Positions 9,092 through 16,762 of a DNA stretch of 64,000 bases are shown piece by piece. Under the pieces are notes generated by a model. The model ran no database searches. It was given only the letters and a program-made list of their open reading frames with translations, and was not told the origin of the DNA. The stretch is from Fimbriimonas ginsengisoli Gsoil 348 (GTDB lineage: Bacteria > Armatimonadota > Fimbriimonadia > Fimbriimonadales > Fimbriimonadaceae). Where the stretch lies: contig CAMCVK010000001.1 of assembly GCA_945881865.1 (NCBI GenBank), positions 186,001-250,000 on the forward strand, in the 5' to 3' direction. Numbering within the stretch: position 1 is the stretch's first letter; each line of letters opens with the position of its first letter. The position numbers and the translations under genes were made by a program.

Positions 9092-10678
9092 CTAGGAGGT
9101 GGCGCGGCCGCGCTTCGGCGGCTGGTAGCCGTTCCCCGGAACACCGTCCGACTTCGGCTTCACCGGCCGACCGGCGCTTGGCATGCCTGCCGAGCGCGGG
9201 GCCGAGTTGTTGGCCGGCCAAGGTCGCTTGGGGCCGTTGCTAGGCGCCGAGCGGTGCTCGGGACTTGCAAAGCCTTCGCCTCGCGGTTCCGGGCGACCGC
9301 CGTAAGGAGCTCGCTTGTTCGGTTCCGGCCGGGCCGGTCGAGAGTGTTTCTCCGATGAATCGGCAGACGGAGCGGCTTCGCCTTCCGGCTTGGACCAACT
9401 TCGCTCGAACTTGCTTGGCGCGGCCGGATGGTTCCGAACCGGTCGGCTTCCCGAGTCGCGGAAGTCGTTTCGAGGCGCACGATTTCCGGCATTGGCTTCT
9501 TTCTCGGCGCGCTGGGCTCCCACTCGGTGGGTGCGCGGCGGCTTCGGCACATTTTTCGGACGATAGAGCGTCGCGGTGGAACGCGCCGAGAGCGGGAACT
9601 CCGCCTTGAGCAATCGCTCGATGTCGCGGATCTCTCGGTGCTGATCCGGCGTGGCCAAGGTGACCGCAAGACCCGCCGCTCCGGCGCGGCCAGTTCGGCC
9701 GATTCGGTGCACGTAGTCTTCCGAGGTCATCGGCAGGTCGAAGTTCACCACCAGAGTGATGTCCTTCACGTCGATGCCACGGGCGGCGATGTCGGTGGCG
9801 ACCAAAACGCGGTAGGTGCCGCGCTTAAAGCCTTCCAGCGCGCTTCGGCGCTGGGCCAAGGTTCGATCCGAGTGGATTTCGTCGGCGGTGTGGCCGAGAT
9901 TTCGCACGGCTACGGCAAGCTTTCGCGCGCCGTGTCGGGTTCGGGCAAACACCAGAACCGTTCCTGGGTTCTCGTAAAGCAACTGACCGAGGACGTCGTG
10001 CTTCTCCTCGTGCGGAATGATGACCAGCTCTTGGGTTACGAGCTCGGCGGCCGTACCTTGCGACGCTACTTCAATCCGCTGCGGATCGAGCAGATAGTCG
10101 TTTGCCAGTGCCTCGATCTCTTTCGGCATCGTCGCCGAAAACAGCATCGTCTGTCGCTTGCGCGGAACCGCGTCCATGATGCGTCGAATCGCCGGGGCGA
10201 AGCCCATGTCCAGCATTCGGTCGGCTTCGTCCAAAACGGCGATGCTGACGTAGCGGAGGTCCACCGTTCGCTGCATCATGTGATCCAGCAAGCGGCCGGG
10301 GGTCGCGACGATAATCTGCGGGCGGCCCCGCAGTTGGCTAATCTGTCGTCCCATCGGCGCACCGCCGATGAGAACGGCGGTGCGAACGCCAAACTTTCGA
10401 AACGTTTCTTCAATTTGCAGCGCGAGTTCGCGCGTGGGGGCCATCACAAGGCCGGTCTGTCCGGGCTCGAGAAGGCACATCATGGGCAACCCAAAAGCCA
10501 GCGTTTTGCCGGTTCCGGTCTGGGCGATGCCGATGAGGTCGTGACCAGAAAGCGCAACCGGGATCGCCTCCTGTTGAATGGGGGTTGGGGTTACGATCTG
10601 GAATGTTTCCAGCTGTTGGCACAACCGCTTGGTCACGCCAAGGCCCTCGAAGGCCATAGGGGTTTGTGATTCGGACAT
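9092..10678 (-). CDS. DEAD-box ATP-dependent RNA helicase
   Basis: 528 aa. The RhlE-like core has the Q motif ('PTPIQQEAI'), 'AQTGTGKT', 'PTRELALQI', 'TPGR', 'VLDEADRMLDMGF', 'SAT', 'VATDIAARGID' and 'HRIGRTGRAG'. About 160 C-terminal residues are a disordered Arg/Pro/Ser/Gly-rich basic tail of the kind that binds RNA. Likely role: unwinding structured RNA in ribosome assembly or mRNA decay. The start is ATG at 10678. A TTG four codons upstream is in frame but lies in the hairpin leader. The gene has its own promoter-like sequence and a strong terminator, so it is monocistronic. Confidence 0.93.
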   Translation of the reverse strand: MSESQTPMAFEGLGVTKRLCQQLETFQIVTPTPIQQEAIPVALSGHDLIGIAQTGTGKTLAFGLPMMCLLEPGQTGLVMAPTRELALQIEETFRKFGVRTAVLIGGAPMGRQISQLRGRPQIIVATPGRLLDHMMQRTVDLRYVSIAVLDEADRMLDMGFAPAIRRIMDAVPRKRQTMLFSATMPKEIEALANDYLLDPQRIEVASQGTAAELVTQELVIIPHEEKHDVLGQLLYENPGTVLVFARTRHGARKLAVAVRNLGHTADEIHSDRTLAQRRSALEGFKRGTYRVLVATDIAARGIDVKDITLVVNFDLPMTSEDYVHRIGRTGRAGAAGLAVTLATPDQHREIRDIERLLKAEFPLSARSTATLYRPKNVPKPPRTHRVGAQRAEKEANAGNRAPRNDFRDSGSRPVRNHPAAPSKFERSWSKPEGEAAPSADSSEKHSRPARPEPNKRAPYGGRPEPRGEGFASPEHRSAPSNGPKRPWPANNSAPRSAGMPSAGRPVKPKSDGVPGNGYQPPKRGRATS

Positions 10679-10684
10679 AAAAGA

Positions 10685-10711
10685 ACCCAAACAAAGCGTC
10701 TTTGCTTGGGT
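10685..10711 (-). promoter_or_regulatory. Inverted repeat in the helicase leader
   Basis: ACCCAAACAAAG and CTTTGCTTGGGT form 12-bp arms with one mismatch and a 3-nt loop. They end six bases from the helicase start codon; on the minus strand a TTCTTTT run leads into the ATG. The predicted transcription start (about 10706) falls inside the outer arm. It could therefore act either as a short leader hairpin or as a DNA-level operator. Confidence 0.45.
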
Positions 10712-10712
10712 C

Positions 10713-10742
10713 CTTATAGTTTAGCCGATCCTAGTTTCACAA
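10713..10742 (-). promoter_or_regulatory. Probable sigma70-type promoter of the helicase gene
   Basis: On the minus strand TTGTGA is followed by an 18-bp spacer and TATAAG, with the -10 box about 35 bp upstream of the helicase ATG. Match to consensus is good (4/6 and 5/6), but no experimental start is known. Confidence 0.5.
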
Positions 10743-10782
10743 AAAGGACGCTTGCGGAAAAACGGGACGTCTTCCGCGCCTA

Positions 10783-10829
10783 GTTCGGCCCGATAACCGC
10801 TAAGGCTAGCGTGAAGCTTCGGGCCGAAC
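10783..10829 (-). terminator. Nested hairpin after the SPFH gene
   Basis: Arms of 11 bp (GTTCGGCCCGA and its complement) enclose a second small stem (CGCTA/TAGCG). It lies about 11 nt beyond the minus-strand SPFH gene stop. No T-run follows on the minus strand, so it may be a processing or stability element rather than a classical terminator. Confidence 0.45.
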
Positions 10830-10840
10830 CGTGCCGAGCG

Positions 10841-11767
10841 TTACGGGTTCGCGCCCTTCGCGGCGTCTGCGGAAATGAGCGACTTGAGGTCGAAGATGAA
10901 TCCGCCGCCGCCGCTTCCGCCGCCAGCACTGACCGAGGGCAGCTTGCCGTCCCACTTGGTAATCCACTCTCGCGCGATAACCAAGCTACCGCCCTGAACC
11001 TTGAGGGCTTCTGCGTTCAGCTTAGCCGCCCGGCTGGCACCTTCGGCGCGGGCAATTTCCGTTTCTTGCTGTAGCTTGGCCTGCTGAAGCACGTACTTCT
11101 GCTTCTCGGCTTCCTGCTGGGCGACCTGCTTTGCCTCGATGGCCTTGTTGAACTCGGGCGAAAACTCGAAGTTCGTGATGCTGAGACCCGCCGGTTCGAC
11201 GATCACTTTGTAGTAGGCGAGTCGCTTGGTGATCTCCGTCTCGACTTCCTCTTTCACCTTCGCGCGAAGCTTGATGAGCTCCTCGGCCGTGTAGCGCGCT
11301 GTGACCACCTTGATGGATTCCTGGACCGCCGGGTCGATGATTCGGCTCTTGTACTGGTCGCCGACCTGCTTGTACAGCTCGCCGACCTGGATCGGGTCCA
11401 CGCGGAAGTTCAGCGCCACCGAAGCGGTGACCGTCTGAAGATCGCGTGACGCGGCCGTTGCCTGGCTCTCTTCCTTCTGGGTTCGAACCTCAACAAGAAC
11501 GGCTTCGTTCATTCCGGGAACAATGAAGTTGATGCCCTCCGACAGCACGCCTTGGACGGCGCCAAAACGAAGCAGAACCGCCCGGTAGCCCGCCGGGACC
11601 TGTACGAAAGCGCTGGAAAGCCCGCCGATAACGATAAGCAGCAGGCCGATCAGGCGCACCGACCAAGCGATTCCCGCGACCTTGGTCCCCACCGGAAACT
11701 GCGACTTCGACGCCGTAACCACGAGCGAGACCAGGACGATCAAAATTCCAAAGATTACGAATGCCAT
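10841..11767 (-). CDS. SPFH/prohibitin-family membrane protein
   Basis: 308 aa. Two N-terminal membrane segments (about 1-20 and 35-55) are followed by the SPFH/Band 7 domain ('VPAGYRAVLLRFGAVQG', 'NFRVD'). A long Ala/Glu/Lys/Gln-rich coiled coil spans about residues 205-260, and the tail is Gly/Ser-rich. The order is the same as in prohibitins, which assemble into large membrane rings that chaperone membrane proteins or restrain FtsH. No ftsH or NfeD partner is adjacent. ATG 11767 has a good Shine-Dalgarno (AGGGAG, 8-nt spacing). Read divergently from the CADD-like gene with a 72-bp gap. Confidence 0.88.
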   Translation of the reverse strand: MAFVIFGILIVLVSLVVTASKSQFPVGTKVAGIAWSVRLIGLLLIVIGGLSSAFVQVPAGYRAVLLRFGAVQGVLSEGINFIVPGMNEAVLVEVRTQKEESQATAASRDLQTVTASVALNFRVDPIQVGELYKQVGDQYKSRIIDPAVQESIKVVTARYTAEELIKLRAKVKEEVETEITKRLAYYKVIVEPAGLSITNFEFSPEFNKAIEAKQVAQQEAEKQKYVLQQAKLQQETEIARAEGASRAAKLNAEALKVQGGSLVIAREWITKWDGKLPSVSAGGGSGGGGFIFDLKSLISADAAKGANP

Positions 11768-11801
11768 TTGTAAAACTCCCTACGAATTTAGCCGCAACGG
11801 G

Positions 11802-11829
11802 TTGCAGGCGCGGCCATAAGAGGTACAAA
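11802..11829 (+). promoter_or_regulatory. Possible promoter of the CADD-like gene
   Basis: TTGCAG, a 16-bp spacer and TACAAA. The predicted start of transcription is only a few bases before the ATG at 11840, so the mRNA would be almost leaderless. No clear Shine-Dalgarno is seen there. Confidence 0.35.
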
Positions 11830-11839
11830 ACCTAGACCT

Positions 11840-12436
11840 ATGGATCGCATTGCCGCCCTTGATGCCATCGTCGCTTCGTTCGATCTGAACACCCATCCGT
11901 TTTACACGGACTGGCGGGCAGGAACCCTTCCGAAAGAGAAGATGGTGGACTACTCCGGCGAGTATGGCCGGTTCGTGGCCACGATCGCCAAGGGCTGGGA
12001 AACCCTGGGCTTCGAGAACTACGCCGAAGAAGAGCGCGAGCACGAGGTTCTCTGGGAGAACTTCCGCGCCGAGATCCACTCGACCGACCGCTCGAACTAC
12101 CCGCAGACCGACGTTCTCGTGACCGCCGCCGACCGATTTTTCTCGGTTGCGCCGGAAGCCGTGGGAGCGCTTTACGCCTTCGAAGCCCAGCAGCCGAACA
12201 CGGCCAAGAGCAAGCTCGACGGCCTAAACGAGCACTACGGAATTTCGGATGCCGGTAAGGAGTACTTCACGGTTCATGCCGAGGATTTCAACGAAGTCGT
12301 CGATCTCCGGAACTACGTCGCCACCATGAGCGAAGCCGACTTCAACCGCGCCAAGGTTGCGTGCAGCGTCGTCTGCGGAGCCATGTGGAGCGCCCTGGAC
12401 GGCATCTATTACTCGACCAAAACGATTTCTGCCTGA
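11840..12436 (+). CDS. CADD/TenA-like heme-oxygenase-fold protein
   Basis: 198 aa, all-helical, of the TenA/PqqC/CADD group. 'HPFYTDW' (Tyr22), 'EEEREHEVLWENF' (Glu65, His68), 'FEAQQPNTAKSKLDGL' (Glu115, Lys123/125) and 'YFTVH' (His146) align by eye with Chlamydia CADD. As I recall it, CADD is a self-sacrificing oxygenase that makes p-aminobenzoate from its own Tyr27 and a Lys. The last metal motif of the family, H-x3-D-x2-H, is not intact here: after His146 come Phe150 and Val153. The protein may therefore be a folate-related CADD homologue with a changed metal site, or a non-catalytic relative. No folate or thiamine genes are adjacent. Single-gene unit. Confidence 0.7.
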   Translation: MDRIAALDAIVASFDLNTHPFYTDWRAGTLPKEKMVDYSGEYGRFVATIAKGWETLGFENYAEEEREHEVLWENFRAEIHSTDRSNYPQTDVLVTAADRFFSVAPEAVGALYAFEAQQPNTAKSKLDGLNEHYGISDAGKEYFTVHAEDFNEVVDLRNYVATMSEADFNRAKVACSVVCGAMWSALDGIYYSTKTISA

Positions 12437-12458
12437 AAGGGAAAGGATGGTTCCCCTT

Positions 12459-12587
12459 AAAAGGGGGAACCTCAAAGGAGGGGGTTATCGAAGATTTGAC
12501 TTCAGGCATCCCCTTCAAATATTTTTCTCCGAAATATTCGCCAAATGACACCTTGAGGTAATCCCCTCCCCCACGGTTCCCCCTTCC
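12459..12587. repeat. Imperfect long inverted repeat in a 282-bp gap
   Basis: The 12437-12718 gap holds arms at 12459-12487 and 12559-12587 that match at about 22 of 29 positions when one is reverse-complemented. They share a G5-AACC core and a GG-AGGGG-TTA end. The centre is AT-rich (12515-12545). The left arm also forms its own tight hairpin with 12450-12458. No ORF of interest lies inside. It resembles a non-coding mobile or REP/MITE-like intergenic element. Confidence 0.5.
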
Positions 12588-12718
12588 GCGCTGCGCGCTT
12601 CAAGGGGCACCATCTTAGTAGCGCGAAGTCAAGAATCACGCATCAGACATGGAGTTCCTTCCGGGCAATTGTTTGCCAGTGTCTGCCATCGGCCGCGTCG
12701 GTGGCGTACCGCCGCTAC

Positions 12719-13699
12719 CTACTTCGTCCAGGTCGCGACCGCCTGCAGCGTATCCACGCGGTAGGCGGTTGCTTTGTTAGGCGACGTCGTGGGCGAAAAC
12801 ACGATCGCAAAGTTGCCCACGCGCCTCACCGACGTCTTTTGGGCAATCTCTGCCATCTGCCCGGTTGAGAGATTTCGCAGGAAGCTTCCGTCAGGCTCTT
12901 CGCTCGTCACCAACCCAGGGGCCAGTTGATCCACGAACTTGGCCGGACCTTTGCATTCCGCCAGAAGCTGCACCCGCGGCGCTTCGAAATCGAGCTTGCC
13001 AACGAGGAACGACCCAAACGCGGTCTTCTCGATGTAGTTCCCTTCAAGGCTCATGAACTGTAGAGTCTCGCCCAGCTCCTTGAAGTCGTAGCGAACCGCC
13101 GCCGGATCGAAGTAGGCCAGTCCCCACTTGCCTGCCTGTTGAATGGGCAGAGACAATCGACCGGCCGAAATCCGCAGCCACTTATCAATGGGGCTGCGCG
13201 CCGGGGAAAGTCCCTGGAAGCGAGCCAGTAGCTCAGGCTTCGGGCGGATAGCCGTCAGGTCCACGCGGACCAAAACTTCCAGCCACGGCTTCCCTGCCTT
13301 ATCCTCCCATCGCGGAACCAGATAAACGACGTTTCCAACGCGCCGCGAGCCGCTAAGGCCGGTGGCTTCCCGCTTTCGGCTGCCATCCTTAACCGCGGCC
13401 ATCGTCTGCAAAATTTCTGGTCGTTCAAAGATTCGCGGCGAAACGGAAATCTCGTCGAGCCGCGTGCTTCGGACGTCTTCGCCAACCCGAATCGTCAACC
13501 CTCGCTCATCCCATACCGCCCACGTCTTATCTTTCCGGAACGCGATGCTCAGCGTTTTCTGTTCTGGTTCGGGCAACAATGGCACCGTCGTGACCGCCGT
13601 TGCCGACCGCACCACGAACGTTTGTTGGGTGTATGATAGTGAGGTCTTGTCTACCTGTTTTACAGGCGCATAGCAGGCCAAGAGCGCAAAATGAATCAT
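12719..13699 (-). CDS. Hypothetical protein, beta-rich, possibly secreted
   Basis: 326 aa, not recognised. The N-terminus 'MIHFALLACYAPVKQ' is short for a signal peptide; a Cys at position 9 could be a weak lipobox. The rest alternates short hydrophobic strands with charged turns ('KTWAVWDERGLTIRVG', 'GNVVYLVPRWED'), which suggests a beta-propeller or beta-sandwich. The start ATG at 13699 is only 22 bp from the divergent start at 13722, so one of the two starts may be mis-set or the promoters lie inside the neighbour's coding region. Confidence 0.6.
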   Translation of the reverse strand: MIHFALLACYAPVKQVDKTSLSYTQQTFVVRSATAVTTVPLLPEPEQKTLSIAFRKDKTWAVWDERGLTIRVGEDVRSTRLDEISVSPRIFERPEILQTMAAVKDGSRKREATGLSGSRRVGNVVYLVPRWEDKAGKPWLEVLVRVDLTAIRPKPELLARFQGLSPARSPIDKWLRISAGRLSLPIQQAGKWGLAYFDPAAVRYDFKELGETLQFMSLEGNYIEKTAFGSFLVGKLDFEAPRVQLLAECKGPAKFVDQLAPGLVTSEEPDGSFLRNLSTGQMAEIAQKTSVRRVGNFAIVFSPTTSPNKATAYRVDTLQAVATWTK

Positions 13700-13721
13700 C
13701 TTTTCCCCACCGGAGATCGCA

Positions 13722-13925
13722 TTGTACTGCCGTGACTGCCCAAGATTCGATCAAGAAAATGAACGCTGCCTCGACCAAAAGGTGAACCCCCAAAGGCGAG
13801 AGCAAGCGGTGGACGTGGCCAACGTCCTTGGGCTTCGCGCAATTTGTGTTTTCAACGACTTTCGTGAGTCGCTTGTTCAGGCGCGTAAGAACCCGCCCGG
13901 CTCCAAACCAAGAAAGGCTAGGTAG
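13722..13925 (+). CDS. Small Cys-containing protein (67 aa), unknown
   Basis: TTG start at 13722 with a GGAGA Shine-Dalgarno six bases upstream. The protein opens with 'MYCRDCPRFDQENERC', a Cys-x2-Cys-x9-Cys pattern that could bind a metal. A helical segment ('REQAVDVANVLGL'), another Cys ('RAICVFNDFRE') and a basic tail follow. It ends 9 bp before the zinc-ribbon gene, in the same direction, so the two are probably cotranscribed. The size, good ribosome site and protein-like composition argue that it is real. No function can be assigned. Confidence 0.6.
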   Translation: MYCRDCPRFDQENERCLDQKVNPQRREQAVDVANVLGLRAICVFNDFRESLVQARKNPPGSKPRKAR

Positions 13926-13934
13926 CATCTAAAG

Positions 13935-14651
13935 ATGGCTTCGAACGAACTGCAACGTCTTTGGAAGCTTCACCAGATTGACGCCGGTCTCGCCGAAGTC
14001 CGCGCCCGTGCCGCCGCGCTCAGTCCCGGCCGAGAGCTGATGGCCGAGGTGAAGCGCCTTGAGGAACAGGACGAAACGATTGGCGGCGCATATCGCAAGC
14101 TCCGGGCCGAACTCACCGACCTCGAACTCGCGAAGAAATCCGCCGAAGACAAGATAAAGGCCACGAACGACGACCTTTATTCCGGGCGGTTGGTCATCGC
14201 CCGCGAGGCGCAAGACAAGCAACGCGAGCTGGAAATGTTGACCCGCCAGATCGAAAAAGCGGAGCATAAGATTGGCCAGTTGCGGGCGCAGATTGTCCCC
14301 GCAGAAAAGGAAGCCAACACCATTACCGACCAGCTGACGGCCAAAAAGAAGGAACTCGCGATCGGTAAGAAGAAGGCCCTGGAAACGCGCGGCGAACTCG
14401 AAGCCCGCTTCGCCCAGCTAAACGAGTTGCGGCCAAACGCGGCAAAGATCGTGCCGCCGGCCCTTCTGGCACGTTATGAAGTCGTTCGTAAATCTCACGG
14501 CACCGGCATGGCCCTCATCACGAAAAAGCAAACGTGCGAAGGTTGCGGCATGTCGCTCCCCGAGAAAACGATCATCACTGCGAAGGACGACAAACTCGTA
14601 ACATGCCAGTCTTGCCACAGAATCTTGTACTTTACGGCCGGCTTGGTCTAA
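13935..14651 (+). CDS. Coiled-coil protein with C4 zinc ribbon (DUF164-type)
   Basis: 238 aa. Residues about 1-170 are a long, charged coiled coil ('LEMLTRQIEKAEHKIGQL'). The C-terminus has a C4-type zinc ribbon: 'CEGCGMSLP' and 'CQSCHRILYF'. This is the layout of the widespread DUF164/zf-RING_7 family, whose members resemble the Helicobacter HP0958 protein linked to RNA/flagellar functions; the actual role is unsettled. The next gene starts inside its last 50 bases in another frame, so the two are translationally linked. Confidence 0.85.
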   Translation: MASNELQRLWKLHQIDAGLAEVRARAAALSPGRELMAEVKRLEEQDETIGGAYRKLRAELTDLELAKKSAEDKIKATNDDLYSGRLVIAREAQDKQRELEMLTRQIEKAEHKIGQLRAQIVPAEKEANTITDQLTAKKKELAIGKKKALETRGELEARFAQLNELRPNAAKIVPPALLARYEVVRKSHGTGMALITKKQTCEGCGMSLPEKTIITAKDDKLVTCQSCHRILYFTAGLV

Positions 14652-15397
14652 TCCTCGCGGTCTTGGGCTCGACCCCAGGATGCGCCCGATTTCCCGATTC
14701 CGGGGCCGTAGGCAACTTCACTCGGATCCGGTTTAAGATCCGCGTGAACGGGACCATCAACGACAGCACCGATTCGTCGCCGCTGACGCAATACGTCTAC
14801 ATCATTGCCATTCGCGTGTTACAGACAGACGATATTCCCAACACCGGCGCGCCGATTCCGGTGGCAAACGAAACGTCGCCGAACGGTTTTGTGGCTGGTT
14901 CTCCCACCCACTTTGTGCAATACGATTCTTTGCGGCCATCGCAGCCGTTCATCCTCTACAAGTTCAACCCCGGCCCAACCGCCGGTGACCCGACGAACCC
15001 GGTGAACTTGGGCTCGTGGTTCGATACGTCGTCAACACGCGGCCGAATCATCAACTTCGTTCGGCCCAGCGACGCCGGTGGAAGCCCGAAGGAGTTCCAG
15101 TTCGACCTATTCGCCAATCAACTGGTGGACGCGAACGCCGACGCCGGAACCATCCGACGGCTTCAGGTGAACATCCTACCAATGAACCGCCTGAGCACAA
15201 GCGGCGGAAGCCGCGTCTGGGATGCGGTCGGAAACTCGCTGAGCCCGTCCGAGATCAACTCGGTGCTTACCGTTGACCTTCGGTCGAACTCCACCGTCAA
15301 CAACACCACCGGGATCGAGCCAACCGGCGACACGGTTGGCGCGAACGACCCCGACGCCGACATCAGCGACTTTACGATCGAAGTCCAGCGGCCCTAA
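14603..15397 (+). CDS. Putative exported protein or lipoprotein, unknown
   Basis: 264 aa from ATG 14603. A hydrophobic N-terminus ('LGLILAVLGSTPGC') ends in a Cys that could be lipidated, though the lipobox is poor. The rest is beta-strand-rich with Asn/Thr/Pro/Asp-rich turns ('NPGPTAGDPTNPVNLGSW'), and the C-terminus is 'ADISDFTIEVQRP'. No catalytic motif seen. The chosen start overlaps the zinc-ribbon gene by 49 nt. Its TAA shares the bases CTAA with the stop of the convergent M20 gene. Confidence 0.65.
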   Translation: MPVLPQNLVLYGRLGLILAVLGSTPGCARFPDSGAVGNFTRIRFKIRVNGTINDSTDSSPLTQYVYIIAIRVLQTDDIPNTGAPIPVANETSPNGFVAGSPTHFVQYDSLRPSQPFILYKFNPGPTAGDPTNPVNLGSWFDTSSTRGRIINFVRPSDAGGSPKEFQFDLFANQLVDANADAGTIRRLQVNILPMNRLSTSGGSRVWDAVGNSLSPSEINSVLTVDLRSNSTVNNTTGIEPTGDTVGANDPDADISDFTIEVQRP

Positions 15398-16575
15398 CGC
15401 AGCGCTAGAGCGCGCATCGCGGACACGCCAACTTCGATCGCGTCATCGTTAAAGTCGAAGTTCGGCGCGTGCAGGTTCGGGTACGTCTCCTGTCCCGCCG
15501 ACTTCAGGCCAAGGAAGAAGAAGCAAGCGGGCACCTCGTAGCCGTAGAAGCTGAAGTCCTCGCCGCCCATCGTCGGGTGTTCTTCCAGCAGGACGTTCTC
15601 CGCGCCGAGCGTATCGCGGGCGACTTCGCGGAAGAACTCCGTCGCTCCTGCATCGTTGAGGGTCACCGGGTACGGGTCTTCGGCCCACAGTACGGAAGCC
15701 TTCGCCCCAAAACCGGCAGCAATCGAGGCCACGAGAGACTCAATGCGCTCCCGCGCCGCCCGTTCGACCGCGCCGTCTAGGGTGCGCAAGGTTCCGTTCA
15801 GCCACGCCGTCTCGGGGATCACGTTATGCGCCACCCCAGCCAAGAACTGTCCGATGGTGACGACAACCGAATCGAGCGGGCCGACCGTTCGGCTCGCGAC
15901 CGTCTGCAAGGCGGTGACGATGTACGCGCCCACCACGATCGGGTCGATGCCGTAGTGCGGATAGGCCGCGTGCGAGCCTTTGCCCGTAATTTGAACCGAA
16001 AACGAAGCCGCGCTAGCCAGCAACGGACCAATTCGGGTGCTTACTTCGCCAACGTGGGCATTAGGAAAACCGTGCAGGCCGAAGATTTCGTCAACCTTTG
16101 CCGGGACCAGTCGGCCGTCCAGCGCGCCTTCTTCCACCATCTTCTTGCCGCCCGCGCCGCCTTCCTCGGCGGGCTGGAAAACGAACACCACATTGTTGGG
16201 CCGCTCGCTGGTCTGCGCCAAAACTTCGGCCGTGCCGACCAAAATCGTCGTGTGGCCGTCGTGCCCGCAGGCGTGCATCACGCCCGCGTTCTGGCTGGCA
16301 TACGGCAGCCCGGTGAGCTCATTAATTGGCAGGGCGTCCATATCCGCCCGCAACGCCACCGTCTTCGCCGCACTTGGGTTTTCGGTTGCGGGCAAAAAGC
16401 CGAGCAAGCCGGTTTTTGCGACACCGGTTCGAACTTCAACCCCGGCCGCCGTCAGGGCTTCGGCGACCTTCTGCCCGGTCCGGACCTCGGTGTAGCCAAG
16501 CTCTGGGTGCGCGTGCAGGTCCCGGCGAAAGGCGGTTAGTCGGTGGAGATGGGCAGGATCGAGGCGGAAGCTCAT
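15394..16575 (-). CDS. M20-family amidohydrolase (IAA-amino acid/hippurate hydrolase type)
   Basis: 393 aa from ATG 16575. Metal and catalytic motifs of M20D amidohydrolases are present: 'ALRADMDALPI', 'HACGHDGHT', 'FQPAEEGGAGG', 'GLHGFPN', 'GKGSHAAYPH' and 'TMGGEDFSFY'. Enzymes of this type cleave the amide bond of N-acyl or aryl-conjugated amino acids in the cytoplasm. It is separate from the arginine operon and belongs to a different M20 subgroup than the deacetylase there. In-frame extension to 16593 adds only six residues. Confidence 0.88.
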   Translation of the reverse strand: MSFRLDPAHLHRLTAFRRDLHAHPELGYTEVRTGQKVAEALTAAGVEVRTGVAKTGLLGFLPATENPSAAKTVALRADMDALPINELTGLPYASQNAGVMHACGHDGHTTILVGTAEVLAQTSERPNNVVFVFQPAEEGGAGGKKMVEEGALDGRLVPAKVDEIFGLHGFPNAHVGEVSTRIGPLLASAASFSVQITGKGSHAAYPHYGIDPIVVGAYIVTALQTVASRTVGPLDSVVVTIGQFLAGVAHNVIPETAWLNGTLRTLDGAVERAARERIESLVASIAAGFGAKASVLWAEDPYPVTLNDAGATEFFREVARDTLGAENVLLEEHPTMGGEDFSFYGYEVPACFFFLGLKSAGQETYPNLHAPNFDFNDDAIEVGVSAMRALALR

Positions 16576-16762
16576 GCCTAAAGCATACGGCAACTAACGC
16601 CTGGCCGATTGGAGTCCAACCTTTGCACCTGGGCCAGATGGATGGGAAAATGTGGGAGGGCTCGTCCTTCGCCCGGTGAGGATCCAAACATTTTCACTTT
16701 TGGCGGTCTGATTTTTCTCGATAACGTGCAGAACCTTAACAATCGGCGGCTAGGATCGCAAA

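Noticed and set aside
9428-10669. 413-codon plus-strand open frame opposite the DEAD-box helicase
   Set aside because: Antisense shadow; the minus strand has every helicase motif.
12459-12587. Insertion sequence
   Set aside because: No transposase frame and no clear target duplication; described only as an inverted repeat.
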